NCBI GenBank assembly: GCA_942492115.1
Contig: CALODL010000029.1
Location: forward strand, 7,545 to 71,544
Reading direction: 5' to 3'
DNA: 64,000 bases
Origin: CALODL01 sp942492115
Lineage (GTDB): Bacteria > Planctomycetota > Phycisphaerae > UBA1845 > CAIVHJ01
Both the position numbers and the translations under genes were made by a program. Positions 27,717 to 37,042 of the stretch are shown here, one piece after another (position 1 is the stretch's first letter; every line of letters begins with the position of its first letter). A model generated the notes under the pieces. The model was not told the DNA's origin, ran no database searches, and was given only the letters and a program-made list of their open reading frames with translations.

Positions 27717-30053
27717 GTGAAATCCGCGCCATCCAACTCGATGTACTGGCGGGTCGAGCGGAGCCTGATCAATCTCAGCGCCGTCCACCCCGTGGCGTTC
27801 TTTACCTGGAACAGTCAACGCTTTACGGAGCGGTGGTTTCGTCGCGGTGCGCTGATGCTCTCGGCGTTGATCCGGCCTTTGCTCTATGCCACCGACAGTC
27901 GCTTCGCCACCCGGCTGTTGCACATGCTGCTGCGCGGCATCAGCCGTGATCGCATGGAGCTGCTGGGCCAGGAGTACTTCCGTTATGTCATGCGGCCGGC
28001 GTTGAAACAGTCACTGGTCCGCGAAATCCGCCGTCGCGTGAAAGCCGGTCAGTCCGTAGTCCTGGTCAGCTCTTCGCTCGATCACGTGATTCGCCCCCTG
28101 GCGGCCTATCTGGGTGTTCAGCATTTCATCGCCAATCGTCTGGACTATCGTGATGGCGTAGCAACCGGACGGCTACTCGATCCGGTGATGCGCCCCCGCG
28201 GCCCGGCGGCCCAGGTCCTCGACCTTGGACCGCGCGGTGCCATGCGTTTTGCCCGCCTTCTTCGTGAACAGGGCTACACCGAGCACCCTGCCGTCATCAA
28301 GAGCGCCATCGAGCCGACCGTCAGAAAACCCGACCCGGATAACCGCCCCATCGTGCTCTTTCACGATCAACAACCGCTCGAACGTTTGAGTGTCCGTGAA
28401 TCCTTGAGTGGCAAACATGTCCTCCTGCTTGGTGGCTCCGGTTTCATCGGTAAAGTATGGCTGGCCCATGTGCTGCAGGAAGTCCCGGGCATCCGCAAGA
28501 TCAGCCTGATCATTCGCGGCGGCCGCACGACAAAGGCCAAGGCGCGTTTCGAAAAGATGCTGTCCCAGTCACCGGTCTTCGATCGTCTCGGCGACGTGCA
28601 CGGCGACGACCTCGAAGCGTTTCTCTCCAGCAAACTCGAAGTGTTCCAGGGCGATATCTGCAAACCAGACCTCGGCCTCACTGCCGATGACGCCGCCCGC
28701 ATCAAGAAGGACTGCGATGTCATCGTCAACAGTTCCGGGCTGACCGATTTCAATCCCGACCTCCAGACTGCGGTGCATGTCAACATCACCGGCACAGTGA
28801 TCGTCCTGGATTTCCTACGCGCGTGCGACCATGCGGGTCTCTTGCACCTCTCCACCTGCTTCGTGGCGGGCGGACGTGATGGGCGCATCCCCGAAGACAT
28901 TGAAGACAACTATTCGCCGAAGGGCGTGCCGGGCTTCAATGCCGCCGATGAGCGTGTGCGACTCGATGAGCTCATTGCCGAAGTGACGGCCCGCTCGGAC
29001 AGTGACGCGGTCACGGCGGAGCTCCAGAAAGAAATTGCGGACCGCCATCTCGAAAGTCCTCCGCAAGGGCGTCAACTCGAGCGCCTGCTGACGCGGCGGC
29101 GGGCCAAGTGGTTGCGCAGTGAGCTGGCCCGCGTCGGCACACAACGTTCCCAGGAACTCGGGTGGCCCAACACATACACCTTCACCAAGAGCCTCGCGGA
29201 GTCGCTCATCAAGCACACCGCCAGTGATCTCCCGGTCACCGTCATTCGCCCCGCGATTGTCGAAACCTCCTTGCGTACGCCGTTTCCCGGTTGGAACGAG
29301 GGCGTCAATACATCCGCGCCGCTGTCCTGGCTGCTGGGCACGTCGTTCCGCCAACTGCCGGTCAACGAGCGCAAGTGCCTCGACGTCGTTCCCGTCGATA
29401 CCGTCTGCCGCGGCATGACCCTGATCACCGCCGCAGTATTGCAGAGGCGGCACCAGCTGGTCTATCAACTGGGCACGTCGGGCATCAAACCCCTGACCAT
29501 GCGACGGGCCATCGAACTGACTTGCCTGGCACACCGCAAGCACTACCGTACGCAGAAAGGGTTCAAGCCGTGGCTGCGCTCACAGTTCGACACCATCCCG
29601 GTCTCCAAACGGCGCTATGAGCGGTTCAGTGCCCCACAACAGAAGGCCCTGATCCAGCGGCTCAGCCGCCTGGCTTCACATTTCACATTTCGTACACCAT
29701 GCCTGGAACGCACCGAGACCGATCTCATCCGCATCGAGAAAATCGTCGAGCTCTACGAGCCGTTCATCCTGCACAACGAACAGATTTTCGAGGCAGACAA
29801 TGTCCGGCTGTTGACTGCGGCATTGCCACCGGAAGAAGCCAGCGCCTTCGGCTATGACGCAGGCTCGACCGACTGGTGGCACTACTGGATCAACGTTCAC
29901 ATTCCTGCGCTGCGGCGCTGGTCGTTCCCCTTGATCGAGGGACATCTGCCGGAAGGGCTCAAGCCCAAGCGGTCGATCCATCTCAATGGTAACGGCGCGG
30001 TCGCCAACGGTGCCGCGCCCGGGGCTTCGGAGACGGCATGCACACCTTCCTGA
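27717..30053 (+). CDS. Fusion protein: HAD-phosphatase-like domain plus fatty acyl reductase (male-sterility type)
   Basis: A 778-residue two-domain protein. Residues about 1-215 resemble HAD subfamily IB phosphatases: a helical cap (SRDRMELLGQEYFRYV), VVLVSSSLDHVIRPLA as the Ser motif II, and IVLFHDQQPLERLS near the end. However, motif I, normally DxDGT, reads RVERSL, so the nucleophile Asp is missing. Residues about 225-700 form an extended SDR of the acyl-CoA reductase family: HVLLLGGSGFIGKVWLAHVL for NADP binding, LSTCFVAG, and YTFTKSLAESL with catalytic Tyr and Lys. It would reduce a fatty-acyl thioester to aldehyde or alcohol. GTG start with GAGGA upstream. First gene of a nine-gene operon; overlaps the next by 16 bases. 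Confidence 0.85.
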   Translation: MKSAPSNSMYWRVERSLINLSAVHPVAFFTWNSQRFTERWFRRGALMLSALIRPLLYATDSRFATRLLHMLLRGISRDRMELLGQEYFRYVMRPALKQSLVREIRRRVKAGQSVVLVSSSLDHVIRPLAAYLGVQHFIANRLDYRDGVATGRLLDPVMRPRGPAAQVLDLGPRGAMRFARLLREQGYTEHPAVIKSAIEPTVRKPDPDNRPIVLFHDQQPLERLSVRESLSGKHVLLLGGSGFIGKVWLAHVLQEVPGIRKISLIIRGGRTTKAKARFEKMLSQSPVFDRLGDVHGDDLEAFLSSKLEVFQGDICKPDLGLTADDAARIKKDCDVIVNSSGLTDFNPDLQTAVHVNITGTVIVLDFLRACDHAGLLHLSTCFVAGGRDGRIPEDIEDNYSPKGVPGFNAADERVRLDELIAEVTARSDSDAVTAELQKEIADRHLESPPQGRQLERLLTRRRAKWLRSELARVGTQRSQELGWPNTYTFTKSLAESLIKHTASDLPVTVIRPAIVETSLRTPFPGWNEGVNTSAPLSWLLGTSFRQLPVNERKCLDVVPVDTVCRGMTLITAAVLQRRHQLVYQLGTSGIKPLTMRRAIELTCLAHRKHYRTQKGFKPWLRSQFDTIPVSKRRYERFSAPQQKALIQRLSRLASHFTFRTPCLERTETDLIRIEKIVELYEPFILHNEQIFEADNVRLLTAALPPEEASAFGYDAGSTDWWHYWINVHIPALRRWSFPLIEGHLPEGLKPKRSIHLNGNGAVANGAAPGASETACTPS

Positions 30054-31174
30054 CGGGTTCAACCGGCTACATCGGTGCCCACGTTCTGGCTTGCCTGCTC
30101 GAGGGCCACAACGAACCGATCAACCTCCTCGTCCGAGCCTCCTCGCGCGAAGAAGCCGAACATCGCCTGTGGCGTTCGTTGCAGTTGCACATGGAGTTCG
30201 ATCCCTTCTTCGAACACCTTCGGGATCGGTTGCACATCTTCCTGGGTGATCTGACCGGTCCTCGCTTCGGCCTCAGCGACGACGACTACGCGCGCCTGGT
30301 GAGGACAACCGGCTCGATCATTCACTGTGCAGCGTCGCTCAACCGCAAATCGGAAAAGAGCTGCCTCAACGTCAACCTTCGCGGAACGCTCGAAATCATT
30401 CAGCTGGCCCGCGCGGCCCACACTGAGCACGGCCTGCGGCGGATCAGCCACGTCAGTACGGTCGCTGTCGCAGGCCATCGCCAGGACGAAGTGGTCACCG
30501 AAGACGGCTCGATCGATTGGAACCGCAGTGACTACGACCCGTATGCTCGAACCAAGAAATTCTGCGAGCACATGATCCACCAGTTGCTGCCCGACATTCC
30601 CAGAACCATTTTCCGTCCCAGCATTGTGCTGGGCGACAGCCGTCGCGGAGCCACGACCCAATTCGAGATGGTCCGGGCGTTCGTCGTTCTGGCCAATATC
30701 CCGGTGCTGCCGTTTCGTCCGGACAACCGCCTCGACATCGTTCCCGTGGAGTATGTCGCGGAAGCGATTGCCACGTTGCACAACAAAGAAGATGCCAGGC
30801 ACACGACTTATCATCTGTCCGCCGGCCGGGGTGCTCAGACGTTCCGCCAACTCACCGACGCGCTGTCACAGAATCGCAGACGGCGCAAACCGATGTTTGC
30901 ACCCGGGCTGGAAGGCACCTGCCGGAACATGGTGAACGTGATGACACTGCTGCGCCGCACGCCACTGGGTTATGCGGCGACGCTCCTCAAGGTCTTCTGG
31001 CCGTATCTGACATGGAATACCGTGTTCGACAACAGCCGTGTCGTCGCCGAAATGGGCCATCCGCCAAAACCCTTCAGCGAGTACAGCTACCCCCTGTTGA
31101 ACTTCAGCACGACGAATGACTTCAGCTACAAGTACCGCGATTGGCCGCCGGTCGCCGGAGGATCGCAGGCATGA
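30038..31174 (+). CDS. Extended SDR / thioester reductase-like protein
   Basis: A 378-residue NAD(P)-dependent extended SDR. The nucleotide site TGSTGYIGAHVLACLLEG is at the N-terminus, followed by NLLVRASSREEAEHRLW, the typical entry loop of thioester reductase and male-sterility domains. It continues with FLGDLTGPRFGLSDDDY, IHCAASLN, HVSTVAVAG and a catalytic Tyr and Lys in YDPYARTKKFCE. It could reduce a carrier-bound or CoA-bound acyl group, or act as an epimerase. It starts inside the preceding reductase gene and shares ATGA with the next, so it is strongly coupled. Confidence 0.8.
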   Translation: MHTFLTGSTGYIGAHVLACLLEGHNEPINLLVRASSREEAEHRLWRSLQLHMEFDPFFEHLRDRLHIFLGDLTGPRFGLSDDDYARLVRTTGSIIHCAASLNRKSEKSCLNVNLRGTLEIIQLARAAHTEHGLRRISHVSTVAVAGHRQDEVVTEDGSIDWNRSDYDPYARTKKFCEHMIHQLLPDIPRTIFRPSIVLGDSRRGATTQFEMVRAFVVLANIPVLPFRPDNRLDIVPVEYVAEAIATLHNKEDARHTTYHLSAGRGAQTFRQLTDALSQNRRRRKPMFAPGLEGTCRNMVNVMTLLRRTPLGYAATLLKVFWPYLTWNTVFDNSRVVAEMGHPPKPFSEYSYPLLNFSTTNDFSYKYRDWPPVAGGSQA

Positions 31175-32580
31175 CTGATGTGGCGCTGAGCGTCTGGGTC
31201 AGCAGCCTGGTCGAAAGGGCCAGGCTGAACTGGATGCAGGGGCATACGCAGCCGTGGTCGCCGGGGCACAAGCTGCGTCTGCTGTTTGCCGGCTACAACG
31301 GGTCGCGCAACACGGGCTCGGATGTGCGTGTCGAAGAGATGCTCCGTCAAATCGGCCATATCCTGGGTCTCGAACGCATTGAAATGACCGTCCTCACTCA
31401 GGATTTCCGAAAAACGGAGGGCTACTTCAAGAACGCCGCCCAGAAGAGGCTGCCAGACATCTTCCCGCCCTTTCTTCACCGTGAGATCCCCAAGTATCAC
31501 GGCGTCGTGGCGTGCGAAGGATCGATGTTCAAAAGCAAGTTCGCGAACGCCCTCTCGACGATGATGATTGGATCACTCGGCATCGCCGCGGCCCAGAACA
31601 AGCTGTCAGTCGGTTATGGCGCCGAAGCCGGAACCATGGACCGCAGCCTGCGCACGATGTGTCGGCGCTATTGCGGCCAGTCTCTGATCATTACGCGCAA
31701 CCAGGAATCACGCGAGATCCTGCGCAAACTCGGCGTTCCGACCGAACGGGGTACTGACACGGCCTGGACCTTCGAGCCGCTGGGACCGGAATTCGCCGAC
31801 AAGACCTTTCGTGAAGCAGGCTGGGACGGCGTGCAACCCATCCTCGTCGTCTGCCCGATCAACCCATTCTGGTGGCCCGTCAAACCGTCCCTGGTCAAGG
31901 CTGCAGCCCACTCGTTCGGCGCATTCAAGGACACGCACTACCGCTCGATCTATTTCCACCGGGGTGGTAAAGCGGTCGACGCAGCGTTCGAACGCTATAT
32001 CAGCGCCATTGCCGGAGCTGTTGACGCGTTTCGCCAGCGGCATGCGGTCTTTCCAGTCATGATCGCAACCGAGGCCCTCGATACGGCTGCGTGCCATGAG
32101 GTGTCCAAGCGTATCGGCCGCGTCCCCGTGTTCAGCTCTACGCACTTCAACATGTATGAACTGGTCAGCTTGCTGCGCAAAGCCAGCATGCTGGCCTCCT
32201 CACGTTACCACGCGATCGTCACCTCGATGCCGGCAGGCGTGCCATCCGCGGGCATCACCATGGACGAGCGCATTGCCAACCTGCTGGCCCATCGCAATCA
32301 CGATCACCTGCTCATGCGCGTCGACGATGTAGACCTGCAGGACCGTCTACTCGATAACCTCGAGACGCTTCATCGTGATGGCCCGGCGATCACTGCGGCC
32401 ATTCGTCGGGCGGTTGTGGCTCATCTCAAAGACATGGCGCGCATGGGGCAGTATTTCGAGGAACAAGTCCAACATCGTTATCCCGACTTCGAGCTGCGCG
32501 GCGGGATTCGGCCCTGGGAAGACTATCTCCCGACGCTGAGCCGCGACCTTCACGATCTTCTCGAGGAGCAAGCCGCATGA
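31171..32580 (+). CDS. Polysaccharide pyruvyl transferase family protein
   Basis: About 469 residues matching the polysaccharide pyruvyl transferase fold. The entry motif is FAGYNGSRNTGSDVRVEEML, then GVVACEGSMFKSKFANAL, IITRNQESREILRKLGVP, and the late SSRYHAIVTSMPAGVP with the Arg and His typical of this family. Members add ketal pyruvate to sugars from phosphoenolpyruvate, but several relatives act on other acceptors. The ATG at 31171 overlaps the stop of the upstream reductase (ATGA). Its presence in a lipid operon without glycosyltransferases is unusual; modification of a lipid head group is an inference. Confidence 0.8.
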   Translation: MTDVALSVWVSSLVERARLNWMQGHTQPWSPGHKLRLLFAGYNGSRNTGSDVRVEEMLRQIGHILGLERIEMTVLTQDFRKTEGYFKNAAQKRLPDIFPPFLHREIPKYHGVVACEGSMFKSKFANALSTMMIGSLGIAAAQNKLSVGYGAEAGTMDRSLRTMCRRYCGQSLIITRNQESREILRKLGVPTERGTDTAWTFEPLGPEFADKTFREAGWDGVQPILVVCPINPFWWPVKPSLVKAAAHSFGAFKDTHYRSIYFHRGGKAVDAAFERYISAIAGAVDAFRQRHAVFPVMIATEALDTAACHEVSKRIGRVPVFSSTHFNMYELVSLLRKASMLASSRYHAIVTSMPAGVPSAGITMDERIANLLAHRNHDHLLMRVDDVDLQDRLLDNLETLHRDGPAITAAIRRAVVAHLKDMARMGQYFEEQVQHRYPDFELRGGIRPWEDYLPTLSRDLHDLLEEQAA

Positions 32581-34223
32581 TGTGGCTGAACAGGATCCTC
32601 GAGCGACTCGCCGGTCACCCCGACGAGATTGTCCTGCAGGAGGTGCGCAACGGGACCTTGCACGGCGTCAGTGGACGAGAACTCGCCAACCACGTCGCCA
32701 GAACACGGGCCTATCTGCGGCGTCTCGAACTACCGCAGGGCGCCCGCGTGGTCATCATTGGTCCCAACAGCACACAGTGGGTGGCACTCGATCTTGCCGC
32801 AATGGCCGAGGGCTTCATCGCCGTCACCCTGTACGTGCGGCAGGCCCCTGCCGAAATGGCCTACGCCATCGCTGATTGCGGAGCTGCCGCGGTTTTCATC
32901 GACGACTTGGATCTCGCAGCAGACCTGCCCGATGGACTGCCGGTGCACGGCTTTGCAGACATCCCGTCGACGCCCCCCACGCTGAACGACGACATCGTCG
33001 ATGTGCCGTCGGACCGGCCCGTGACGTTGATTTACACATCGGGGACCTCCGGACGTTCGAAGGGCGTCGGACTGGGCCCTGACAATGTCGAACACATGCT
33101 GGGCTGCACGACGGAACGTCTGGACGCGCTGTTGACGGATGTCTCGGGCACGCAGCGTGTGTTCCACTATCTCCCCATGTCCTTCGCCGGATCGTGGATC
33201 ATGATGCTGACCTGCCTGCAGCAACCCGGGCGCCAGCTCATTCTGTCCACACAACGCGATCAGCTCCGCGCCGAGATCGCCGCTGCCAGGCCGCATGTAT
33301 TCCTCAACGTCCCCCTTCTGCTCGAGCGCATCCGCACGGGCATCGAATCGAAGGTAGACGGCAACGGTCTGTCCCGACGATTATTCGCCCGTGGCCGCGC
33401 TGCCTGGACGCGCCGCTCGACAGCCCGGGCCCGTGCTATGGACGGGCTGTGGTGGTCGGTGGCACGCGTCGCCCTGTTCAATAAAATTCGCCGACGTATC
33501 GGAGCTGACCTCCGAGGCCTGATCTGCGGCTCCGCACCACTTGCTGCGGATACGCAAGACTTCTTCCATATGCTTGGACTGCCGGTCCTGCAGGTCTACG
33601 GCCTGACCGAGACCACTGCAATCTGCACGATGGACCGCCCAGGCCACATCACACCAGGCCGCGTGGGTAGCGCCATTGCGGGTATTGAGATGAAACTCAG
33701 CGACCAGGACGAGGTGATCGTCCGCGGGCCCCATATCTTTCTGGGATACTGGGATCCGCAGGCACAACAGATCGCACCCCACTCCGAGGAGTGGTTTCGC
33801 ACGGGAGACCTGGGCGAGATCGACGATTCCGGTAATTGGCGGATCATCGGGCGTCTGAAGAATCTCATCATCCTCAACTCAGGTCACAATATCGTCCCTG
33901 ATCCGCTTGAAGATCTTATTCAGCGCGCCCTGCCCGAAGCAGAACAGGTTCTCGTCGTCGGCAACCAGCGGAGCCACCTCGCTGCCATCGTGACGGGTGA
34001 GGTCGACGATTCCGCTGTCGAACGGATGCTCGCGGACATCAATGCGCAGCTGCCGCATTACAAGCGTATTCATAAATGGCTCGTGCACCGTGAGCCGTTC
34101 AGCGTGGACAACGGCCTGATGACCGCCAATGGCAAACTGCGGCGTGATGCCATCACCCGCAAGTTGGCAGAGCACATCGATACACTGTATGGTCCTTCAG
34201 CGCAGAAAGTCGGTGTCTCATGA
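32577..34223 (+). CDS. AMP-forming fatty acyl ligase (acyl-CoA/acyl-ACP synthetase)
   Basis: A 548-residue adenylating enzyme. The P-loop is TLIYTSGTSGRSKGVGLG (about residues 150-167), A5 is VYGLTETTA, A7 is RTGDLGEIDDSG, A8 is GRLKNLIILNSGHNIVPDP, and the C-terminal catalytic Lys is in TANGKLRRD. The A8 form is that of long-chain fatty acyl synthetases. It activates a fatty acid as acyl-AMP and passes it to CoA or to the carrier protein encoded three genes later. The start overlaps the previous stop (ATGA) and the end overlaps the next gene by 4 bases. Confidence 0.88.
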   Translation: MMWLNRILERLAGHPDEIVLQEVRNGTLHGVSGRELANHVARTRAYLRRLELPQGARVVIIGPNSTQWVALDLAAMAEGFIAVTLYVRQAPAEMAYAIADCGAAAVFIDDLDLAADLPDGLPVHGFADIPSTPPTLNDDIVDVPSDRPVTLIYTSGTSGRSKGVGLGPDNVEHMLGCTTERLDALLTDVSGTQRVFHYLPMSFAGSWIMMLTCLQQPGRQLILSTQRDQLRAEIAAARPHVFLNVPLLLERIRTGIESKVDGNGLSRRLFARGRAAWTRRSTARARAMDGLWWSVARVALFNKIRRRIGADLRGLICGSAPLAADTQDFFHMLGLPVLQVYGLTETTAICTMDRPGHITPGRVGSAIAGIEMKLSDQDEVIVRGPHIFLGYWDPQAQQIAPHSEEWFRTGDLGEIDDSGNWRIIGRLKNLIILNSGHNIVPDPLEDLIQRALPEAEQVLVVGNQRSHLAAIVTGEVDDSAVERMLADINAQLPHYKRIHKWLVHREPFSVDNGLMTANGKLRRDAITRKLAEHIDTLYGPSAQKVGVS

Positions 34224-35023
34224 TGGAACGCCGCGAAGCCCACATGTCGTGGCATCTGGCCGATGGCATCGTCGAGCTGGCCCTGCACCGTGAACCGTGC
34301 AATGAAATCGGAACCGCTGCGCTCGAGCATCTGGAGCGGTTCATCGAATGGCTCGACGGGCAGCGCAGTGCTATCGCAGCCATCATCATTCACTCGCCAC
34401 TGGCGTCTGGATTCTGCGCGGGAGCTGACCTTCGTGAACTACACGCCCGCGGCCAGGAAGTCAGTCCCGCTGAACGGGGTCCGCAAGTCCGCGCATTCCT
34501 CGAGCGCATCCATGCGGTGCTGAACGCCCTCGACCATTTTCCGGCAACGACTCTCGCCGCAGTCCATCGGTTTACATTCGGCGGCGGGTTTGAGCTGGCC
34601 CTGGCGTGTGACCTGATCATTGCCGACAAGAACACCCGGTTCTGTTTTCCGGAACTGCGGCTGGGACTGGTCCCCGGTTTCGGTGGGATTCCGCGTCTCA
34701 ACCGCGACCTCGGCAACGCCGTCGTCCGCGACATTCTGTTGACTGGACGCAGCGTCGGCGCCCGCCGGGCCTATGAGGTCGGCCTGGTCAGCCAATTGGC
34801 CGGCAGCGGACAGGCCCTCGACCTCGCGCGGCGGACCGCTGCCCAAATCGTGAAATTCGACCGCCACACTGCGGCCGCGGCCAAGGCCTTTATCAAGCCC
34901 CAACCGCATGCTGCCCTGCGGCGGGAAATCGATCTGTTTTGTGAGTTGTTCGAGCGTCCGGCCGTACAGTCCGGGCTCGATAAGTTCGTCCATGACAGCA
35001 GCGCCCACGCCTATCTGCCCTGA
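34220..35023 (+). CDS. Enoyl-CoA hydratase/isomerase family protein
   Basis: A 267-residue crotonase-fold protein. The oxyanion-hole segments are SGFCAGADLRELHARG and VHRFTFGGGFELALACDLIIAD, and the active-site region is FCFPELRLGLVPGFGGIPRLNR, with the Glu of PELRLG in the usual position. It would hydrate, dehydrate or isomerise an acyl thioester in the operon pathway; the exact reaction cannot be read. The start at 34220 overlaps the upstream ligase. The acyl carrier protein follows after 31 bases. Confidence 0.85.
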   Translation: MMERREAHMSWHLADGIVELALHREPCNEIGTAALEHLERFIEWLDGQRSAIAAIIIHSPLASGFCAGADLRELHARGQEVSPAERGPQVRAFLERIHAVLNALDHFPATTLAAVHRFTFGGGFELALACDLIIADKNTRFCFPELRLGLVPGFGGIPRLNRDLGNAVVRDILLTGRSVGARRAYEVGLVSQLAGSGQALDLARRTAAQIVKFDRHTAAAAKAFIKPQPHAALRREIDLFCELFERPAVQSGLDKFVHDSSAHAYLP

Positions 35024-35054
35024 TGGCCAGATCGGTGGAGCGACAGGAAGTCCC

Positions 35055-35297
35055 ATGCGTACCTTCGACACGACACTCTCTGAGATCCTCGACCTTGCTG
35101 CCGCGCATTTCGGCGTCGCAAGAGAAACACTCTCCGCCGACGACGATTTCTTCAGCACCCTTGGAATCGACAGCATGCAGGCGCTCGATCTACTGACCGG
35201 TTTGGAGAATCACTTCGATATCGAATTACCTGATTACGAGGTGCAGGGCGTCACGGACTTCAGGACCCTCGCAGAACGCATCCAAGCACGGCTGTAG
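35055..35297 (+). CDS. Acyl carrier protein
   Basis: An 80-residue carrier with the phosphopantetheine-attachment Ser in LGIDSMQALDLLTGLE. It begins with a helix (TTLSEILDLAAAHFGV) and ends with FRTLAERIQARL. It carries acyl chains as thioesters to the operon's ligases, reductases and acyltransferase. The ATG at 35055 has AGGAAG directly upstream and fits the usual ACP length; a longer frame from 34908 would overlap the crotonase gene and is not used. DSM replaces the more common DSL. Confidence 0.88.
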   Translation: MRTFDTTLSEILDLAAAHFGVARETLSADDDFFSTLGIDSMQALDLLTGLENHFDIELPDYEVQGVTDFRTLAERIQARL

Positions 35298-35323
35298 CCG
35301 GGCGTCGAGCGGAGTGTCAGCCC

Positions 35324-37042
35324 ATGATGGTCGATCCAGCCGAATTCGATTCACTCGGTGCGGCCCTGAACAGCGCGGTCGAACGGCATGCCCAGCACAC
35401 CTGTTTGATCGAAGCGAATCGTGACCGCGAAAACCACCGTTTGACCTACGCGCGGTTTGGCGCGGCCATGCGTCCTGTGGCCCGGGCAATTCAGGACCGC
35501 GGTTTCTTTCCCGAACACCGCGCCGCCGTGCTCATGACCAACCAGTCACGTTGGCTCGTGGGCGCCCATGCAGTGTTCTATTCCGGTGGTATACTTGTTC
35601 CTCTTGACTACAAGCTCACCGCCACCGAGCACATTCAATTATTGAACCATTCCCGGGCCCGGCTGTTGCTCGTCGAGTACCCCATCTGGCGCGCATTGAT
35701 GAGCGAGCCCGAGTTCGATCAGCTGCGTATCGACACCGTCGTCGTCAGCGAGGCCCCTGTCGACGCGGAGATTGGTCAGGCCGTGCGCTGGGAGTCCTGT
35801 GACACCAGTGCCCAACCACAATTCGCGCCGCGCCAACGGCAGGATGTCGCCTGCATCGTCTACTCATCCGGGACCGGCGGGCGTCCCAAGGGGTGCATGC
35901 TGACGCATGATGGCTATCTGCAACAGGTCGGCAGTCTGATGACCCTGTTCCACTTCGCACCAGGTGACCGCTACCTCAGCATATTGCCGACGAACCATGC
36001 CATCGATTTCATGGTCGGCTTCATCGGCCCGTTCCTGTGCGGTGCAACGGTCGTGCACCTGCGAACGCTGCGGCCCGAATACATCAAGGCCGCCTTCGCC
36101 AAATTCCGAATCAGCTATATCAGCGTCGTCCCCATGCTCCTCAAGGGACTCGAAACCACGTTGCGCGAACGGTTCAAGCAGCTTGACCCGATCCGCCGTG
36201 CCGTACTCAACGCCAAGATCGGCCTCAACCGCAAACTGACCGCGAACCGTCCGCGGCCGACGATCAGCAGACTGCTGCTGTCGCAGGTGCACCGCGCCCT
36301 CGGCGGCCAATTGAAAACCATGTTCGTAGGGGGCGCGTTCACCGAGCCGGCCACATTGCAGTTTTTCTACGATCTTGGACTGCCTGTCGCCAATGGGTAC
36401 GGCCTGACCGAGGCAGGCACGGCCGTGACACTGAACAATTTGCAGCCCTTCCGCAGCGACACTGTCGGCACACCGCTACCGGGTGCCGAGGTCCGTATCA
36501 TCGACCCCGGTGCCGACGGCGTTGGCGAGGTTGCAGTCCGCAGCCCGACTCTGATGCGCGGATACCTCGACGATCCTGAGCAGACCGCGGAGGTCTTGCG
36601 CGAAGGATGGTTGTTTACCGGCGATCTCGGATGTATCGATAACTCAGGCCACCTTCAACTCCGCGGACGCAAGAAGAACATGATCGTGACCGCAGGTGGC
36701 AAGAACATCTATCCCGAGGACATCGAAGCTGCTTTTGACGGGCTGCCGGTCAAGGAATTCTGTGTATTTGCCGCCAACTACATCTGGCCCCGCGCCGAGC
36801 TCGGCGACGAGCAGTTGTTGGCTGTCATCAACCCTGGCCCAGGATCCACAGGCCTTGACAACGCGGCGCGCAACGAACTCGTCGCGCGAAACCGGAGACT
36901 CCTCGACTTCAAACGCGTGCACGGGTATGTCATCTGGAGCCACGATTTTCCGCGCACGGCATCGATGAAGATCAAGCGTCACCCTCTGGCCCATGCCATC
37001 GGCGAACATCTCAACCGTGACGAGGCAGTGGTTCAATTGTGA
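35324..37042 (+). CDS. Second AMP-forming acyl ligase
   Basis: A 572-residue adenylating enzyme, different from the first. The P-loop is CIVYSSGTGGRPKGCMLTH, where Gly replaces the second Ser of TSGTSG. A5 is NGYGLTEAGTAV, A7 is FTGDLGCIDNSG, A8 is RGRKKNMIVTAGGKNIYPED, and the catalytic Lys is in RTASMKIKRH. It resembles long-chain acyl-CoA synthetases and acyl-ACP ligases. Two ligases beside one carrier protein suggest two different acyl substrates or one CoA and one ACP route. It starts 26 bases after the ACP gene and overlaps the lipid kinase gene (GTGA). Confidence 0.88.
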   Translation: MMVDPAEFDSLGAALNSAVERHAQHTCLIEANRDRENHRLTYARFGAAMRPVARAIQDRGFFPEHRAAVLMTNQSRWLVGAHAVFYSGGILVPLDYKLTATEHIQLLNHSRARLLLVEYPIWRALMSEPEFDQLRIDTVVVSEAPVDAEIGQAVRWESCDTSAQPQFAPRQRQDVACIVYSSGTGGRPKGCMLTHDGYLQQVGSLMTLFHFAPGDRYLSILPTNHAIDFMVGFIGPFLCGATVVHLRTLRPEYIKAAFAKFRISYISVVPMLLKGLETTLRERFKQLDPIRRAVLNAKIGLNRKLTANRPRPTISRLLLSQVHRALGGQLKTMFVGGAFTEPATLQFFYDLGLPVANGYGLTEAGTAVTLNNLQPFRSDTVGTPLPGAEVRIIDPGADGVGEVAVRSPTLMRGYLDDPEQTAEVLREGWLFTGDLGCIDNSGHLQLRGRKKNMIVTAGGKNIYPEDIEAAFDGLPVKEFCVFAANYIWPRAELGDEQLLAVINPGPGSTGLDNAARNELVARNRRLLDFKRVHGYVIWSHDFPRTASMKIKRHPLAHAIGEHLNRDEAVVQL

